In this document: piece by piece, positions 16,731 to 24,256 of the stretch
Numbering within the stretch: the stretch's first letter is position 1
Layout: each line of letters begins with the position of its first letter
NCBI GenBank assembly: GCA_028284125.1
Contig: JANQSI010000016.1
Location: 124,001 to 188,000 of the forward strand
DNA from: Cyclobacteriaceae bacterium
Lineage (GTDB): Bacteria > Bacteroidota > Bacteroidia > Cytophagales > Cyclobacteriaceae
Length of the DNA stretch: 64,000 nt
Direction of reading: 5' to 3'
Notes under the pieces: model-generated
Told to the model about the DNA's origin: nothing
Seen by the model: only the letters and a program-made list of their open reading frames with translations
Databases searched by the model: none
Translations under genes and position numbers: made by a program

Positions 16731-17887
16731 TGCCAAAATTAAGTGTAATAGGAGCCGGAACGATGGGCACTGGGATCGCCCAGGTGGCAGCAACTGCAGG
16801 CTGGGATGTGGTGGTTAATGACAGCAATGAGGATGTGATTGAGAAGTCATCTCAAAGCTTGGTAAAAGTGATGAATAGATTGGTCGAGAAGGAGAAAATT
16901 GATCAGCAAACCGCAGATGGTATTCTAGGAAGAATTGATTTCACCGAAGATCCTCAGCATTTTGAGAACAGCGATTTAGTCATTGAAGCGATCATCGAAA
17001 ATCTTGAAATCAAACAGAACGTTTTTTCGACTGTTGAAAAAATAGTAAGACCTGATACGATCATTGCCTCCAATACATCTTCCCTTTCACTCGCTTCAAT
17101 TGGAGCATCCTTGGACGATCCGACTAGATTTGTTGGCATCCATTTTTTCAATCCTGCGCCATTGATGCCTTTGGTGGAAATCATACCCGCGGTGCAGTCA
17201 GATCCGAAAATTGTCGAACAAGCGAAAGATTGGGTTGACAACTGGAAGAAATTAACCGTACTGGCAAAAGACACTCCGGGTTTTATTGTAAATCGAGTTG
17301 CTCGTCCTTTTTACGGTGAAGCACTTCGAATTTACGAGGAAGGAATTGCAGATTTTGCTACCATCGATTGGTCAATGAAAGAATTTGGCGGATTCAGAAT
17401 GGGACCATTTGAATTAATGGATTTCATAGGTAATGATGTGAATTATACCGTAACCGAAACTGTTTTTCAGTCCTTCTTTTACGATCCTAGGTATAAACCT
17501 TCATTTACCCAGAAAAGAATGTCTGAAGCTGGATTGTTGGGAAGAAAATCTGGTAAAGGATATTATGACTATTCTGATGGAATATCACTTCCGGAAGCGA
17601 AAAAAGATGAGAAGCTTGGAAGGCAAATCGTTGATCGTGTATTGGTCATGCTGATAAATGAAGCTGCAGATGCGCTGTTTCTAAATATTGCAACAAAAGA
17701 AGATATTGACCTTGCAATGACCAAAGGAGTGAATTATCCAAAAGGACTTTTGAAATGGGCAGATGAGTTGGGAGTCAATTGGTGTGTCGATCGGTTAGAT
17801 AGGCTGTATGATGAGTATCGCGAAGATCGATACAGATGTAGTCCTTTGCTGAGAAGAATGAACAACAAAAATCAAAGCTTTTATTAA
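16730..17887 (+). CDS. paaH: 3-hydroxyacyl-CoA dehydrogenase PaaH
   Basis: A 385-residue NAD-dependent dehydrogenase that oxidises the 3-hydroxyadipyl-CoA intermediate. The Rossmann motif VIGAGTMGTGIAQVAA is at the N-terminus; IASNTSSLSLASIGA and the catalytic-His segment VGIHFFNPAPLMPLVEI follow near residues 120-145. KDTPGFIVNRVARPFYGEAL begins the first C-terminal 3HCDH domain, and a second, shorter one follows (MLINEAADALFLNIATKEDI). It is shorter than E. coli PaaH (475) but complete. The TAATG junction with paaG implies translational coupling. Confidence 0.93.
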   Translation: MPKLSVIGAGTMGTGIAQVAATAGWDVVVNDSNEDVIEKSSQSLVKVMNRLVEKEKIDQQTADGILGRIDFTEDPQHFENSDLVIEAIIENLEIKQNVFSTVEKIVRPDTIIASNTSSLSLASIGASLDDPTRFVGIHFFNPAPLMPLVEIIPAVQSDPKIVEQAKDWVDNWKKLTVLAKDTPGFIVNRVARPFYGEALRIYEEGIADFATIDWSMKEFGGFRMGPFELMDFIGNDVNYTVTETVFQSFFYDPRYKPSFTQKRMSEAGLLGRKSGKGYYDYSDGISLPEAKKDEKLGRQIVDRVLVMLINEAADALFLNIATKEDIDLAMTKGVNYPKGLLKWADELGVNWCVDRLDRLYDEYREDRYRCSPLLRRMNNKNQSFY

Positions 17888-17896
17888 CAACCTAAG

Positions 17897-18310
17897 GTGA
17901 CAAAAGCCGAAAAAATAATCGATCAAATGATGTCCACAGATGCATTTAGTCAGTGGTTGGGAATAGAAGTGCTCGAGGTGGCTGATGGGTTGGCTAAGAT
18001 CAAAATGAAGGTTAGAGAGGAAATGGTCAACGGCCATGGAGTTGTTCATGGAGGTATTTCTTTTTCGTTGGCAGACAGTGCGTTTGCATTTGCCTGCAAC
18101 TCACATGGACAAAAAGCTGTTTCCATTGAAACATCCATCAATCATGTCAAACCAATTTTTGTTGGAGACGAATTAATCGCCACTTGTGAAAAGGAAAGTA
18201 TGTCGAGAAGTGTTGGTTATTACCTATCTCGTGTCACGAGGAATGATGAATTGGTGGGATTGTTTAAGGGTGTAGCCTTTAGAAAACAAGAAGAATGGAA
18301 AGTGGATTAG
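17897..18310 (+). CDS. paaI: Phenylacetate-pathway hotdog-fold thioesterase PaaI
   Basis: A 137-residue acyl-CoA thioesterase thought to rescue CoA from dead-end intermediates. The hotdog signature VNGHGVVHGGISFSLADSAF near residue 45 includes the catalytic Asp, followed by CNSHGQKAVSIETSINHVKP. Start taken as GTG at 17897, nine bases after the paaH stop; an ATG pair at residues 10-11 is an alternative. Family and position both fit PaaI. Confidence 0.9.
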   Translation: MTKAEKIIDQMMSTDAFSQWLGIEVLEVADGLAKIKMKVREEMVNGHGVVHGGISFSLADSAFAFACNSHGQKAVSIETSINHVKPIFVGDELIATCEKESMSRSVGYYLSRVTRNDELVGLFKGVAFRKQEEWKVD

Positions 18311-18390
18311 TGGAATTAGTTAAATAGTTGATTTGTTGAATAGTAAAATGTGAGACCAATTAACTATTCAACTAATTAACCAATCAATCA
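18311..18390. repeat. AT-rich interspersed repeat in the paaI-paaJ gap
   Basis: An imperfect palindrome: AATTAGTTAAATAGTTGATT on the left half, and on the right CAATTAACTATTCAACTAAT, whose reverse complement matches the left arm at most positions. Word content is the same as in 14222-14293. It occupies the entire gap. Confidence 0.5.
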
Positions 18391-18393
18391 AAT

Positions 18394-19599
18394 ATGAAAG
18401 AAGCATACATAATAGACGGAATAAGAACACCAATAGGAAAATTTGGTGGAACACTAGGAGCGGTAAGAACCGATGATTTGGCAGCTCATGTGATCAAAGA
18501 ATTGATGTCAAGAAATTCCGGTGTAGATCCAGCAGCAGTCGATGAAGTTATTATGGGATGTGCGAATCAAGCCGGAGAAGACAATCGAAACGTTGCTAGA
18601 ATGGCACTGCTGTTGGCGGACTTGCCATATTCTGTTCCAGGTGAAACAGTAAACCGACTCTGTGCTTCAGGAATGTCTGCCATTGTTCATGCAAACCGTG
18701 CAATTAAATCAGGAGATGGCGATCTATTCATTTCTGGAGGAGTAGAGAACATGACGCGTGGGCCATGGGTAATTTCCAAATCAGCAAAACCTTTCGGTAC
18801 CGATGCGAAAATGTACGATTCAAGTTTTGGCTGGAGGTTTATCAACCCAAAAATGGAAAAGGTCTACGGAACAGATTCTATGGGAATGACCGCTGAAAAT
18901 CTGGTAGATATTCATAAAATCAGCCGCGAAGATCAAGATGTCTTCGCCTATTCATCTCAGATGAAAGCTGCGAAAGCACAAGAAAACGGACGTTTACAAG
19001 AAGAAATTGTTCCAGTCGAAATTCCTCAACGAAAAGCAGACCCCATTGTATTTGACAAGGATGAATTCATAAAGTCAAATACGACTAAAGAAATTCTGTC
19101 CAACTTGAGACCTGTATTTAGAAATGATGGTTCTGTAACAGCGGGAAATGCTTCCGGACTTAATGATGGAGCCGCTGCAGTTCTTGTAGCATCTGAAGAT
19201 GCAACCAAAAATCAAAACCTCACTCCAAAGGCGCGAATTGTTTCGTCGGCCGTCGTTGGAGTCGAGCCGAGAATTATGGGAATTGGTCCGGTCGAAGCGA
19301 CACAAAAAGCGCTTAAGAAAGCAGGCCTGAAGTTGGATGACATGAATGTTATCGAGATCAATGAAGCATTTGCGGCTCAATCGCTTTCATGTACTCGAGC
19401 TTTAGGCCTTTCTGATGACGATGAACGAATAAACCCAAATGGCGGAGCAATTGCTATTGGACACCCTCTGGGGATGACAGGAGCAAGAATTACCTATTCA
19501 GCTGCGCTAGAAATTCAAAAAACCGGAAAAAAGTACGCCTTAGCCACCATGTGTATTGGAGTGGGACAAGGATATGCGATTGTACTTGAAAGGGCATAA
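18394..19599 (+). CDS. paaJ: 3-oxoadipyl-CoA / 3-oxo-5,6-dehydrosuberyl-CoA thiolase PaaJ
   Basis: A 401-residue thiolase that releases acetyl-CoA in the last steps of phenylacetate degradation. The nucleophilic Cys is in ETVNRLCASGMSAIVHANRA near residue 90; NEAFAAQSLSC near 330, NPNGGAIAIGHPLGMTGAR near 350 and the second Cys in ALATMCIGVGQGYA near 390 complete the active site. Opening IIDGIRTPIGKFGGTLGAVR is typical. The PcaF role in aromatic degradation is biochemically equivalent and cannot be excluded. Confidence 0.94.
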   Translation: MKEAYIIDGIRTPIGKFGGTLGAVRTDDLAAHVIKELMSRNSGVDPAAVDEVIMGCANQAGEDNRNVARMALLLADLPYSVPGETVNRLCASGMSAIVHANRAIKSGDGDLFISGGVENMTRGPWVISKSAKPFGTDAKMYDSSFGWRFINPKMEKVYGTDSMGMTAENLVDIHKISREDQDVFAYSSQMKAAKAQENGRLQEEIVPVEIPQRKADPIVFDKDEFIKSNTTKEILSNLRPVFRNDGSVTAGNASGLNDGAAAVLVASEDATKNQNLTPKARIVSSAVVGVEPRIMGIGPVEATQKALKKAGLKLDDMNVIEINEAFAAQSLSCTRALGLSDDDERINPNGGAIAIGHPLGMTGARITYSAALEIQKTGKKYALATMCIGVGQGYAIVLERA

Positions 19600-19602
19600 A
19601 AA

Positions 19603-19622
19603 AAGCTCCTCAACGGGAGCTT
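19603..19622 (-). terminator. Intrinsic terminator between paaJ and the barrel gene
   Basis: Stem AAGCTCC (19603-19609) with GGAGCTT (19616-19622). Read on the minus strand it is followed by a run of T residues (the A run just after the paaJ stop), so it is a good terminator for the minus-strand outer-membrane gene and a weaker one for paaJ. Confidence 0.75.
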
Positions 19623-19647
19623 CTTAGATTTGAAAATCTTTGTTGAT

Positions 19648-20172
19648 CTAATCTCTACTTAAGAGTCTAACTCCTAGGTTAAACTGTAAATAAGTAGCAT
19701 CTGAGACTATATTATAAGCAAGTCCAAGATTCAACCTCCCAACATAAACTCCTGCTCTTGGTGCAAACCCAAACTTAGATTCACTTTCTCCAATTTCTAC
19801 GCCATCTATTTCTACCGCTTGAAATGAGTAAAGACCCAGACCAAGACCTGCATACGGAGTGACGCTACTGGAAGAAAACCGGTAAGTACCTGTTGGTTGA
19901 ATAACTAAAACTCCTGTTGCATCTGCAGAAGAATTAGTGCCATCAATATCTGCCCCGGCAAATCCATTTGAACCTATTAACAAGCCTAAATCAATATTTT
20001 CATTCAAAGCGTACTTAGGTTCGATGTAAAATCCAATTCCCAAATCGTATGTTTCTCCAAAATCTCCCTGAGGAGAATTAAAATTCAGTCCAGGAAATTC
20101 AATGTGGAACTGAGCAGTTGCAGAATAGCTAAATATTCCAATTGCTAGCGCGGTAAGTAGTAACTTTTTCAT
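19648..20172 (-). CDS. Outer-membrane beta-barrel (porin-like) protein
   Basis: A 174-residue exported protein. MKKLLLTALAIGIFSYSATAQ is a signal peptide. The mature part has alternating strands typical of an eight-stranded barrel (LGIGFYIEPKYALNENIDLG, TPYAGLGLGLYSFQAVEI, GRLNLGLAYNIVSDATYLQF) and ends in a strand, LQFNLGVRLLSRD. Start at 20172 chosen for the signal peptide; the in-frame Met at 20226 adds a non-hydrophobic extension. It lies on the opposite strand inside the paa region; whether it helps phenylacetate entry is not known. Confidence 0.78.
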   Translation of the reverse strand: MKKLLLTALAIGIFSYSATAQFHIEFPGLNFNSPQGDFGETYDLGIGFYIEPKYALNENIDLGLLIGSNGFAGADIDGTNSSADATGVLVIQPTGTYRFSSSSVTPYAGLGLGLYSFQAVEIDGVEIGESESKFGFAPRAGVYVGRLNLGLAYNIVSDATYLQFNLGVRLLSRD

Positions 20173-20348
20173 AGTTTGATTGGTTTGATGAAAATTATTT
20201 ACTCTAAAGCTACTCTTTTTAATCACTTACACAAATACTTATTTTCAAGCATTTTATGAATGGTAGAATTAGTTTGTGAATATTTCATTCTCTTAATTTG
20301 ACAGAACAAAAACTATCAAGTTTATACTCTTTCAGGTAGCCGAGTAAA

Positions 20349-20945
20349 ATGATCTATTCGTTCAACAACATCAAACCAGTCGTTCATCCTTCTTCATTCA
20401 TTCATCCGCAGGCAGCTGTCACAGGAGATGTAATTATTGGGAAAAATGTTTACGTTGGTCCGGGGGCCGCAATCCGAGGTGATTGGGGTAGAATTGTCAT
20501 CGAAGATGGATGCAATGTCCAGGAAAATTGTACGGTCCATATGTTTCCTGGAATTACGATCACATTGCAAGAAAATGCTCATATAGGACATGGAGCCATT
20601 ATTCACGGAGCTCAAATTGGAAAAAATGTGTTAGTGGGTATGAATGCGGTAATTATGGATAATGCACAGATTGGTGAAGAAAGCATTGTAGGAGCACTCA
20701 GTTTTATCAAAGCAGATGAGAAATTTGAGAGAAGGAGCTTAATTGTGGGAAATCCAGCCAAAAAAATTAAAGATGTAAGCAATGAAATGATTCAATGGAA
20801 ATCAGAAGGAACCAAACTCTATCAACAATTACCCAAGGAATGTTTTGAAACACTAGAGGAATGTGAGCCATTGCACGAAATGGAGAAAGATAGACCTGTT
20901 GCATCTGCAAATTATAAAACCTGGAATGAGAGTAAATCCAACTAA
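20349..20945 (+). CDS. paaY: PaaY-like left-handed beta-helix protein (gamma-carbonic anhydrase fold)
   Basis: A 198-residue hexapeptide-repeat protein. Repeats run from about residue 10 to 150: VTGDVIIGKNVYVGPGAAIR, GDWGRIVIEDGCNVQENC, ENAHIGHGAIIHGAQIGKNV. Histidines in TVHMF, HIGHG and IIHG match the metal ligands of gamma-carbonic anhydrases. PaaY in E. coli acts as a thioesterase guarding against toxic pathway intermediates. Placement beside paaZ supports this assignment over a general acetyltransferase. Confidence 0.87.
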   Translation: MIYSFNNIKPVVHPSSFIHPQAAVTGDVIIGKNVYVGPGAAIRGDWGRIVIEDGCNVQENCTVHMFPGITITLQENAHIGHGAIIHGAQIGKNVLVGMNAVIMDNAQIGEESIVGALSFIKADEKFERRSLIVGNPAKKIKDVSNEMIQWKSEGTKLYQQLPKECFETLEECEPLHEMEKDRPVASANYKTWNESKSN

Positions 20946-20950
20946 ATAGG

Positions 20951-21592
20951 ATGACTGAAAAGGGAAAAAGTAACATGCATATTGCTGTGTCCGGTAACAT
21001 CGGGGCTGGCAAAACCACTTTGACCGAAATGTTGTCAAAGCATTATGGCTGGCATCCAGAGTATGAATCTGTGGAACACAATCCTTATCTAGAAGATTTT
21101 TACGGAGATATGCACAAGTGGTCATTTCACTTACAGATCTATTTTCTCAACAGTCGCTTTGAGCAAATACATAAGGTGAGATCAGGAGAAAAGACAGTCA
21201 TTCAGGATAGGACCATTTATGAAGACGCTTACATTTTCGCAAAGAGTCTTTACAAACAGGGCTTCTTCAAAGAGAGAGATTACAACAGCTATCGAACATT
21301 ATTTGACTCAATGATCAAATTTGTTCAGCCACCAGATCTATTGATTTATCTGAGGTCAGATATTAGCAAACTCGTTCACAACATTGAAACGAGAGGTCGT
21401 GACTATGAAAATAAAATTAGAATCGATTATCTCAAGGGACTTAATGAACACTATGAGGATTGGATTTCTAGTTACAATGCTGGAAAACTGCTTATGATTG
21501 AAGTGTCAAACATCGATTTCGTGAACAACCCAGAGGATTTTTCAAATATCGTTTTCAAGATAGATTCTGAACTCCACGGTCTCTTTAGCTAG
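20951..21592 (+). CDS. Deoxynucleoside kinase (deoxyadenosine/deoxyguanosine kinase-like)
   Basis: A 213-residue kinase that phosphorylates deoxynucleosides for dNTP salvage. P-loop: SGNIGAGKTTLTEML near residue 14. The base/sugar-binding part includes YFLNSRFEQIHK, and the catalytic DR motif is in VIQDRTIYEDAYIFA near residue 80. The lid arginines are in ETRGRDYE. A second start at 20975 (MHIAVSGNIGAGK) matches the usual family N-terminus and may be the true one. It lies five bases after paaY, within the paa region, without an obvious metabolic link. Confidence 0.9.
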   Translation: MTEKGKSNMHIAVSGNIGAGKTTLTEMLSKHYGWHPEYESVEHNPYLEDFYGDMHKWSFHLQIYFLNSRFEQIHKVRSGEKTVIQDRTIYEDAYIFAKSLYKQGFFKERDYNSYRTLFDSMIKFVQPPDLLIYLRSDISKLVHNIETRGRDYENKIRIDYLKGLNEHYEDWISSYNAGKLLMIEVSNIDFVNNPEDFSNIVFKIDSELHGLFS

Positions 21593-21643
21593 AAAAGGCT
21601 TACCTCGTTGTAGATTTGTTAATTAAGAAATTAAGCTTTCACA

Positions 21644-23692
21644 ATGGCAGTACAGAAAATAAAGCATTACATCGGAGGAAAATGGATAGAAGGTGGTGGA
21701 GATGGTGAAGTTCTTCATAATGCAATTACGGGAGCACCAGTAGCGGCTCACACCATCGAAGGAATTGACTTCAAAGTAGCATACGATCATGCCAGATCGA
21801 TTGGCAATCCAGCTCTAAGAAAAATGACCTTTCAAGAAAGGGGGTTAATGCTGAAGGCCCTGGCTTTTCATTTGCTGGAAAAAAAAGAAATCTTTTATGA
21901 ATCGTCAAAGGCTACTGGTGCCACACGAATAGATAGCTGGATTGACATTGAAGGAGGTATTGGTAACGTTTTCTCAAATGCCAGCCTTAGACGGCAATTT
22001 CCTGACTTGCCTTATCATGTCGATGGAGAAACGGTTGGACTGAGTAAAGGAGGCTCCTTCGTTGGACATCACATTATGGTGCCAAAGGAAGGTGTGGCTG
22101 TCCACATCAATGCATTTAATTTCCCTATTTGGGGCATGCTTGAAAAAGCTGCTGTTAATTGGTTGGCAGGCGTTCCTTGTATTGTCAAGCCTGCTGAACA
22201 GACCTGTTACTTAACCGAAGTTATGGTCAAAGAAATTATCGATTCAGGCATTTTGCCAGAAGGCGCACTGCAACTAGTTGCTGGATATGGAGATGGAATA
22301 TTAGATCATGTAGACTCTCAAGATGTAGTGACTTTCACTGGATCTTTCGAGACCGGAAAGAAACTAAAAACGCTTCCGCAAATCATTGAGAACTCCGTTC
22401 CGTTCAATTTGGAAGCAGATTCGCTGAACTGTGCAGTGCTAGGAGAAGACGCAACTCCAGGCACACCAGAATTTGATTTGTTCATTAAAGAAGTCCGAAA
22501 AGAAATCACTGTCAAGTGTGGTCAGAAATGTACTGCTGTCCGTCGCATAATTGTTCCTGAAAAACTCACAGAAGATGTTCAAATCGCTCTTGGCAAAGCA
22601 CTAGCCCAAACTACCATTGGAGATCCTGATGTGGAAGGAGTACGAATGGGAGCCCTTGCAGGAAAAGAACAACTGGAAGAAGTGACTAAGCGTGTAGCTG
22701 ACCTTGCTAAAACTTCGGAAATGGTTTATGGAACACTTGATAAGGTAGACATCACTGGTGCAGATTGGGATAAAGGAGCATTTATTTCTCCGATTCTTTT
22801 CCTTAATCAAAATCCGCTAAAAACTGAAGAAGTTCATGAAATAGAAGCGTTTGGTCCCATCAGTACCCTACTTCCATATAAAAACATGGATGAGGCTATC
22901 GAGATTTCTAAAAAAGGAAAAGGGTCGCTTTGTTCTTCCATTACAACAGCTTATGACAAATTGGCGACTGAATATGTAGTTGGTGCCGCATCTCATCACG
23001 GCAGGATCTTGGTCTTGAATGAAAATTGTGCCAAAGAAAGTACGGGTCACGGATCGCCAATGCCGATGTTAACACACGGCGGCCCAGGACGAGCTGGAGG
23101 TGGAGAAGAAATGGGTGGAAAACGTGGTGTCATGCACTACATGCAGCGAACTGCGATTCAAGGTTCACCAACAACACTCACTGAAATCACACAGCAATAC
23201 CAGTATGGTGGCGAATACAAAGATCCAGTAAAGCACATGTTTTCCAAATACTTTGAAGAAATTGAAGTAGGGGATACAATCATAACCGCGAAACGTACAG
23301 TTACTGAAGCAGATATTGTCAACTTCTCCAATGTAAGCTGGGATCATTTTTATGCTCACACAGACGAAACATCGCTTGAAGGAACCACATTTGAAGGCCG
23401 AGTGGCACATGGCTACTTTGTTCTTTCCGCAGCTGCTGGATTGTTCGTTCAGGCAAAGAAAGGACCCGTTCTCCTGAATTATGGATTGGAAGAATGTCGC
23501 TTCACCAAACCTGTTTATCCGGGTATGACGATCGGCGTTCGATTGACCGCTAAAGAAAAAGTAGACCAGGAGAAGAAAGATGATATCGCAAAGGGTATTG
23601 TCAAATTCCTGGTAGACGTTTACGACGAAACTGATGAGACCGTAGCGATCGCCACCATCTTAACGATGATCAAGAAGAAAGATCAGAGTTAA
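21644..23692 (+). CDS. paaZ: PaaZ, oxepin-CoA hydrolase / semialdehyde dehydrogenase fusion
   Basis: A 682-residue bifunctional enzyme. Residues 1 to about 525 are an aldehyde dehydrogenase: NAFNFPIWGMLEKAAVNWL, FTGSFETGKKL, NLEADSLNCAVLGE with the general-base Glu, and the catalytic Cys in VKCGQKCTAVRR. Residues about 530-682 are a MaoC-type hotdog hydratase with the active-site pair in VSWDHFYAHTDE, then GRVAHGYFVLSAAAGLF. The hydratase opens the oxepin ring and the dehydrogenase oxidises the aldehyde. Full length. Its 3' end overlaps the convergent parE gene by four bases. Confidence 0.96.
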   Translation: MAVQKIKHYIGGKWIEGGGDGEVLHNAITGAPVAAHTIEGIDFKVAYDHARSIGNPALRKMTFQERGLMLKALAFHLLEKKEIFYESSKATGATRIDSWIDIEGGIGNVFSNASLRRQFPDLPYHVDGETVGLSKGGSFVGHHIMVPKEGVAVHINAFNFPIWGMLEKAAVNWLAGVPCIVKPAEQTCYLTEVMVKEIIDSGILPEGALQLVAGYGDGILDHVDSQDVVTFTGSFETGKKLKTLPQIIENSVPFNLEADSLNCAVLGEDATPGTPEFDLFIKEVRKEITVKCGQKCTAVRRIIVPEKLTEDVQIALGKALAQTTIGDPDVEGVRMGALAGKEQLEEVTKRVADLAKTSEMVYGTLDKVDITGADWDKGAFISPILFLNQNPLKTEEVHEIEAFGPISTLLPYKNMDEAIEISKKGKGSLCSSITTAYDKLATEYVVGAASHHGRILVLNENCAKESTGHGSPMPMLTHGGPGRAGGGEEMGGKRGVMHYMQRTAIQGSPTTLTEITQQYQYGGEYKDPVKHMFSKYFEEIEVGDTIITAKRTVTEADIVNFSNVSWDHFYAHTDETSLEGTTFEGRVAHGYFVLSAAAGLFVQAKKGPVLLNYGLEECRFTKPVYPGMTIGVRLTAKEKVDQEKKDDIAKGIVKFLVDVYDETDETVAIATILTMIKKKDQS

Positions 23693-23982
23693 TATTTGAT
23701 GTGCTTGGGGAAATCCCTTGAATGATGAAGAATTCTCACCACTAAAATGGAGTCCTTCAATATCTTGTAAAAAACAACATGAGATTCAATTATCAAACTC
23801 TTGATATTGTTGGTTAGTTCTGCTCTTTTCATACCAAGGTTTGGATAGCGACCAAGTCTTTCTATTTGAGAGATTAATTTGTTAAGGTAAACATTGGCCT
23901 GTTGAATACTGAAATTTGATCTCGTGTATTCATAGATCTCTTCCAGGTCATTATCCGCCTCGTTCGAAAGAACTATTTTCAT
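23689..23982 (-). CDS. parE: ParE/RelE-superfamily toxin
   Basis: A protein of about 97 residues. MKIVLSNEADNDLEEIYEYT, NVYLNKLISQIERLGRYPNL, HVVFYKILKDSILVVRILHH and the ending SRDFPKHIKY follow the ParE fold closely. ParE toxins poison DNA gyrase. The first Met of the open frame is at 24000, but the family N-terminus favours 23982 or 23985. The gene overlaps parD by about 32 bases, so the two are translated together. It is convergent with paaZ. No truncation is seen. Confidence 0.87.
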   Translation of the reverse strand: MKIVLSNEADNDLEEIYEYTRSNFSIQQANVYLNKLISQIERLGRYPNLGMKRAELTNNIKSLIIESHVVFYKILKDSILVVRILHHSRDFPKHIKY

Positions 23983-24214
23983 CATAGCCGTATGCTGCAT
24001 TTTTATCGGCTAAGATTTGTTGTGGTGTTCTTTGACTGATTCCTGAATTCAAGCCTTTTTCGATTTCTCTTTTCAAATCACTAATAATCCTTTCACGCAT
24101 AATTGAATGAAGTCTCAAAGCGTCTCTAACAACTTCACTTGCATTTTGAAAATCCCCTGATTCAATCTGATCTTTGATATACTTTTCTTGCTTCTCTGTG
24201 AAACTGACGTTCAT
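23951..24214 (-). CDS. parD: ParD/CopG-family ribbon-helix-helix antitoxin
   Basis: An 87-residue protein. The N-terminal ribbon-helix-helix is MNVSFTEKQEKYIKDQIESG followed by DFQNASEVVRDALRLHSIMR; the remaining residues form the toxin-neutralising tail. It starts 9 bases downstream (in its own direction) of a 27-base perfect palindrome that contains the -7 promoter box, so autorepression by the ParDE complex is strongly suggested. Antitoxin before toxin is the usual order. Confidence 0.88.
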   Translation of the reverse strand: MNVSFTEKQEKYIKDQIESGDFQNASEVVRDALRLHSIMRERIISDLKREIEKGLNSGISQRTPQQILADKNAAYGYDENSSFERGG

Positions 24215-24222
24215 TTTGACTT

Positions 24223-24249
24223 ATGTCTATATTTGTCAAATATAGACAT
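24223..24249 (-). promoter_or_regulatory. parDE operator: perfect 13-base-arm palindrome over the promoter
   Basis: Arms ATGTCTATATTTG (24223-24235) and CAAATATAGACAT (24237-24249) around a single T. CAAATATA at 24237-24244 is, on the minus strand, TATATTTG, an exact TAnnTTTG -7 box placed to start transcription about 15 bases before parD. Bound antitoxin would block it. Confidence 0.75.
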
Positions 24250-24256
24250 TCACTGA

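Noticed and set aside
16730-17887. paaH as a truncated gene because it is shorter than the E. coli enzyme
   Set aside because: Both C-terminal 3HCDH parts are present and the frame ends cleanly before paaI; many relatives have this length.
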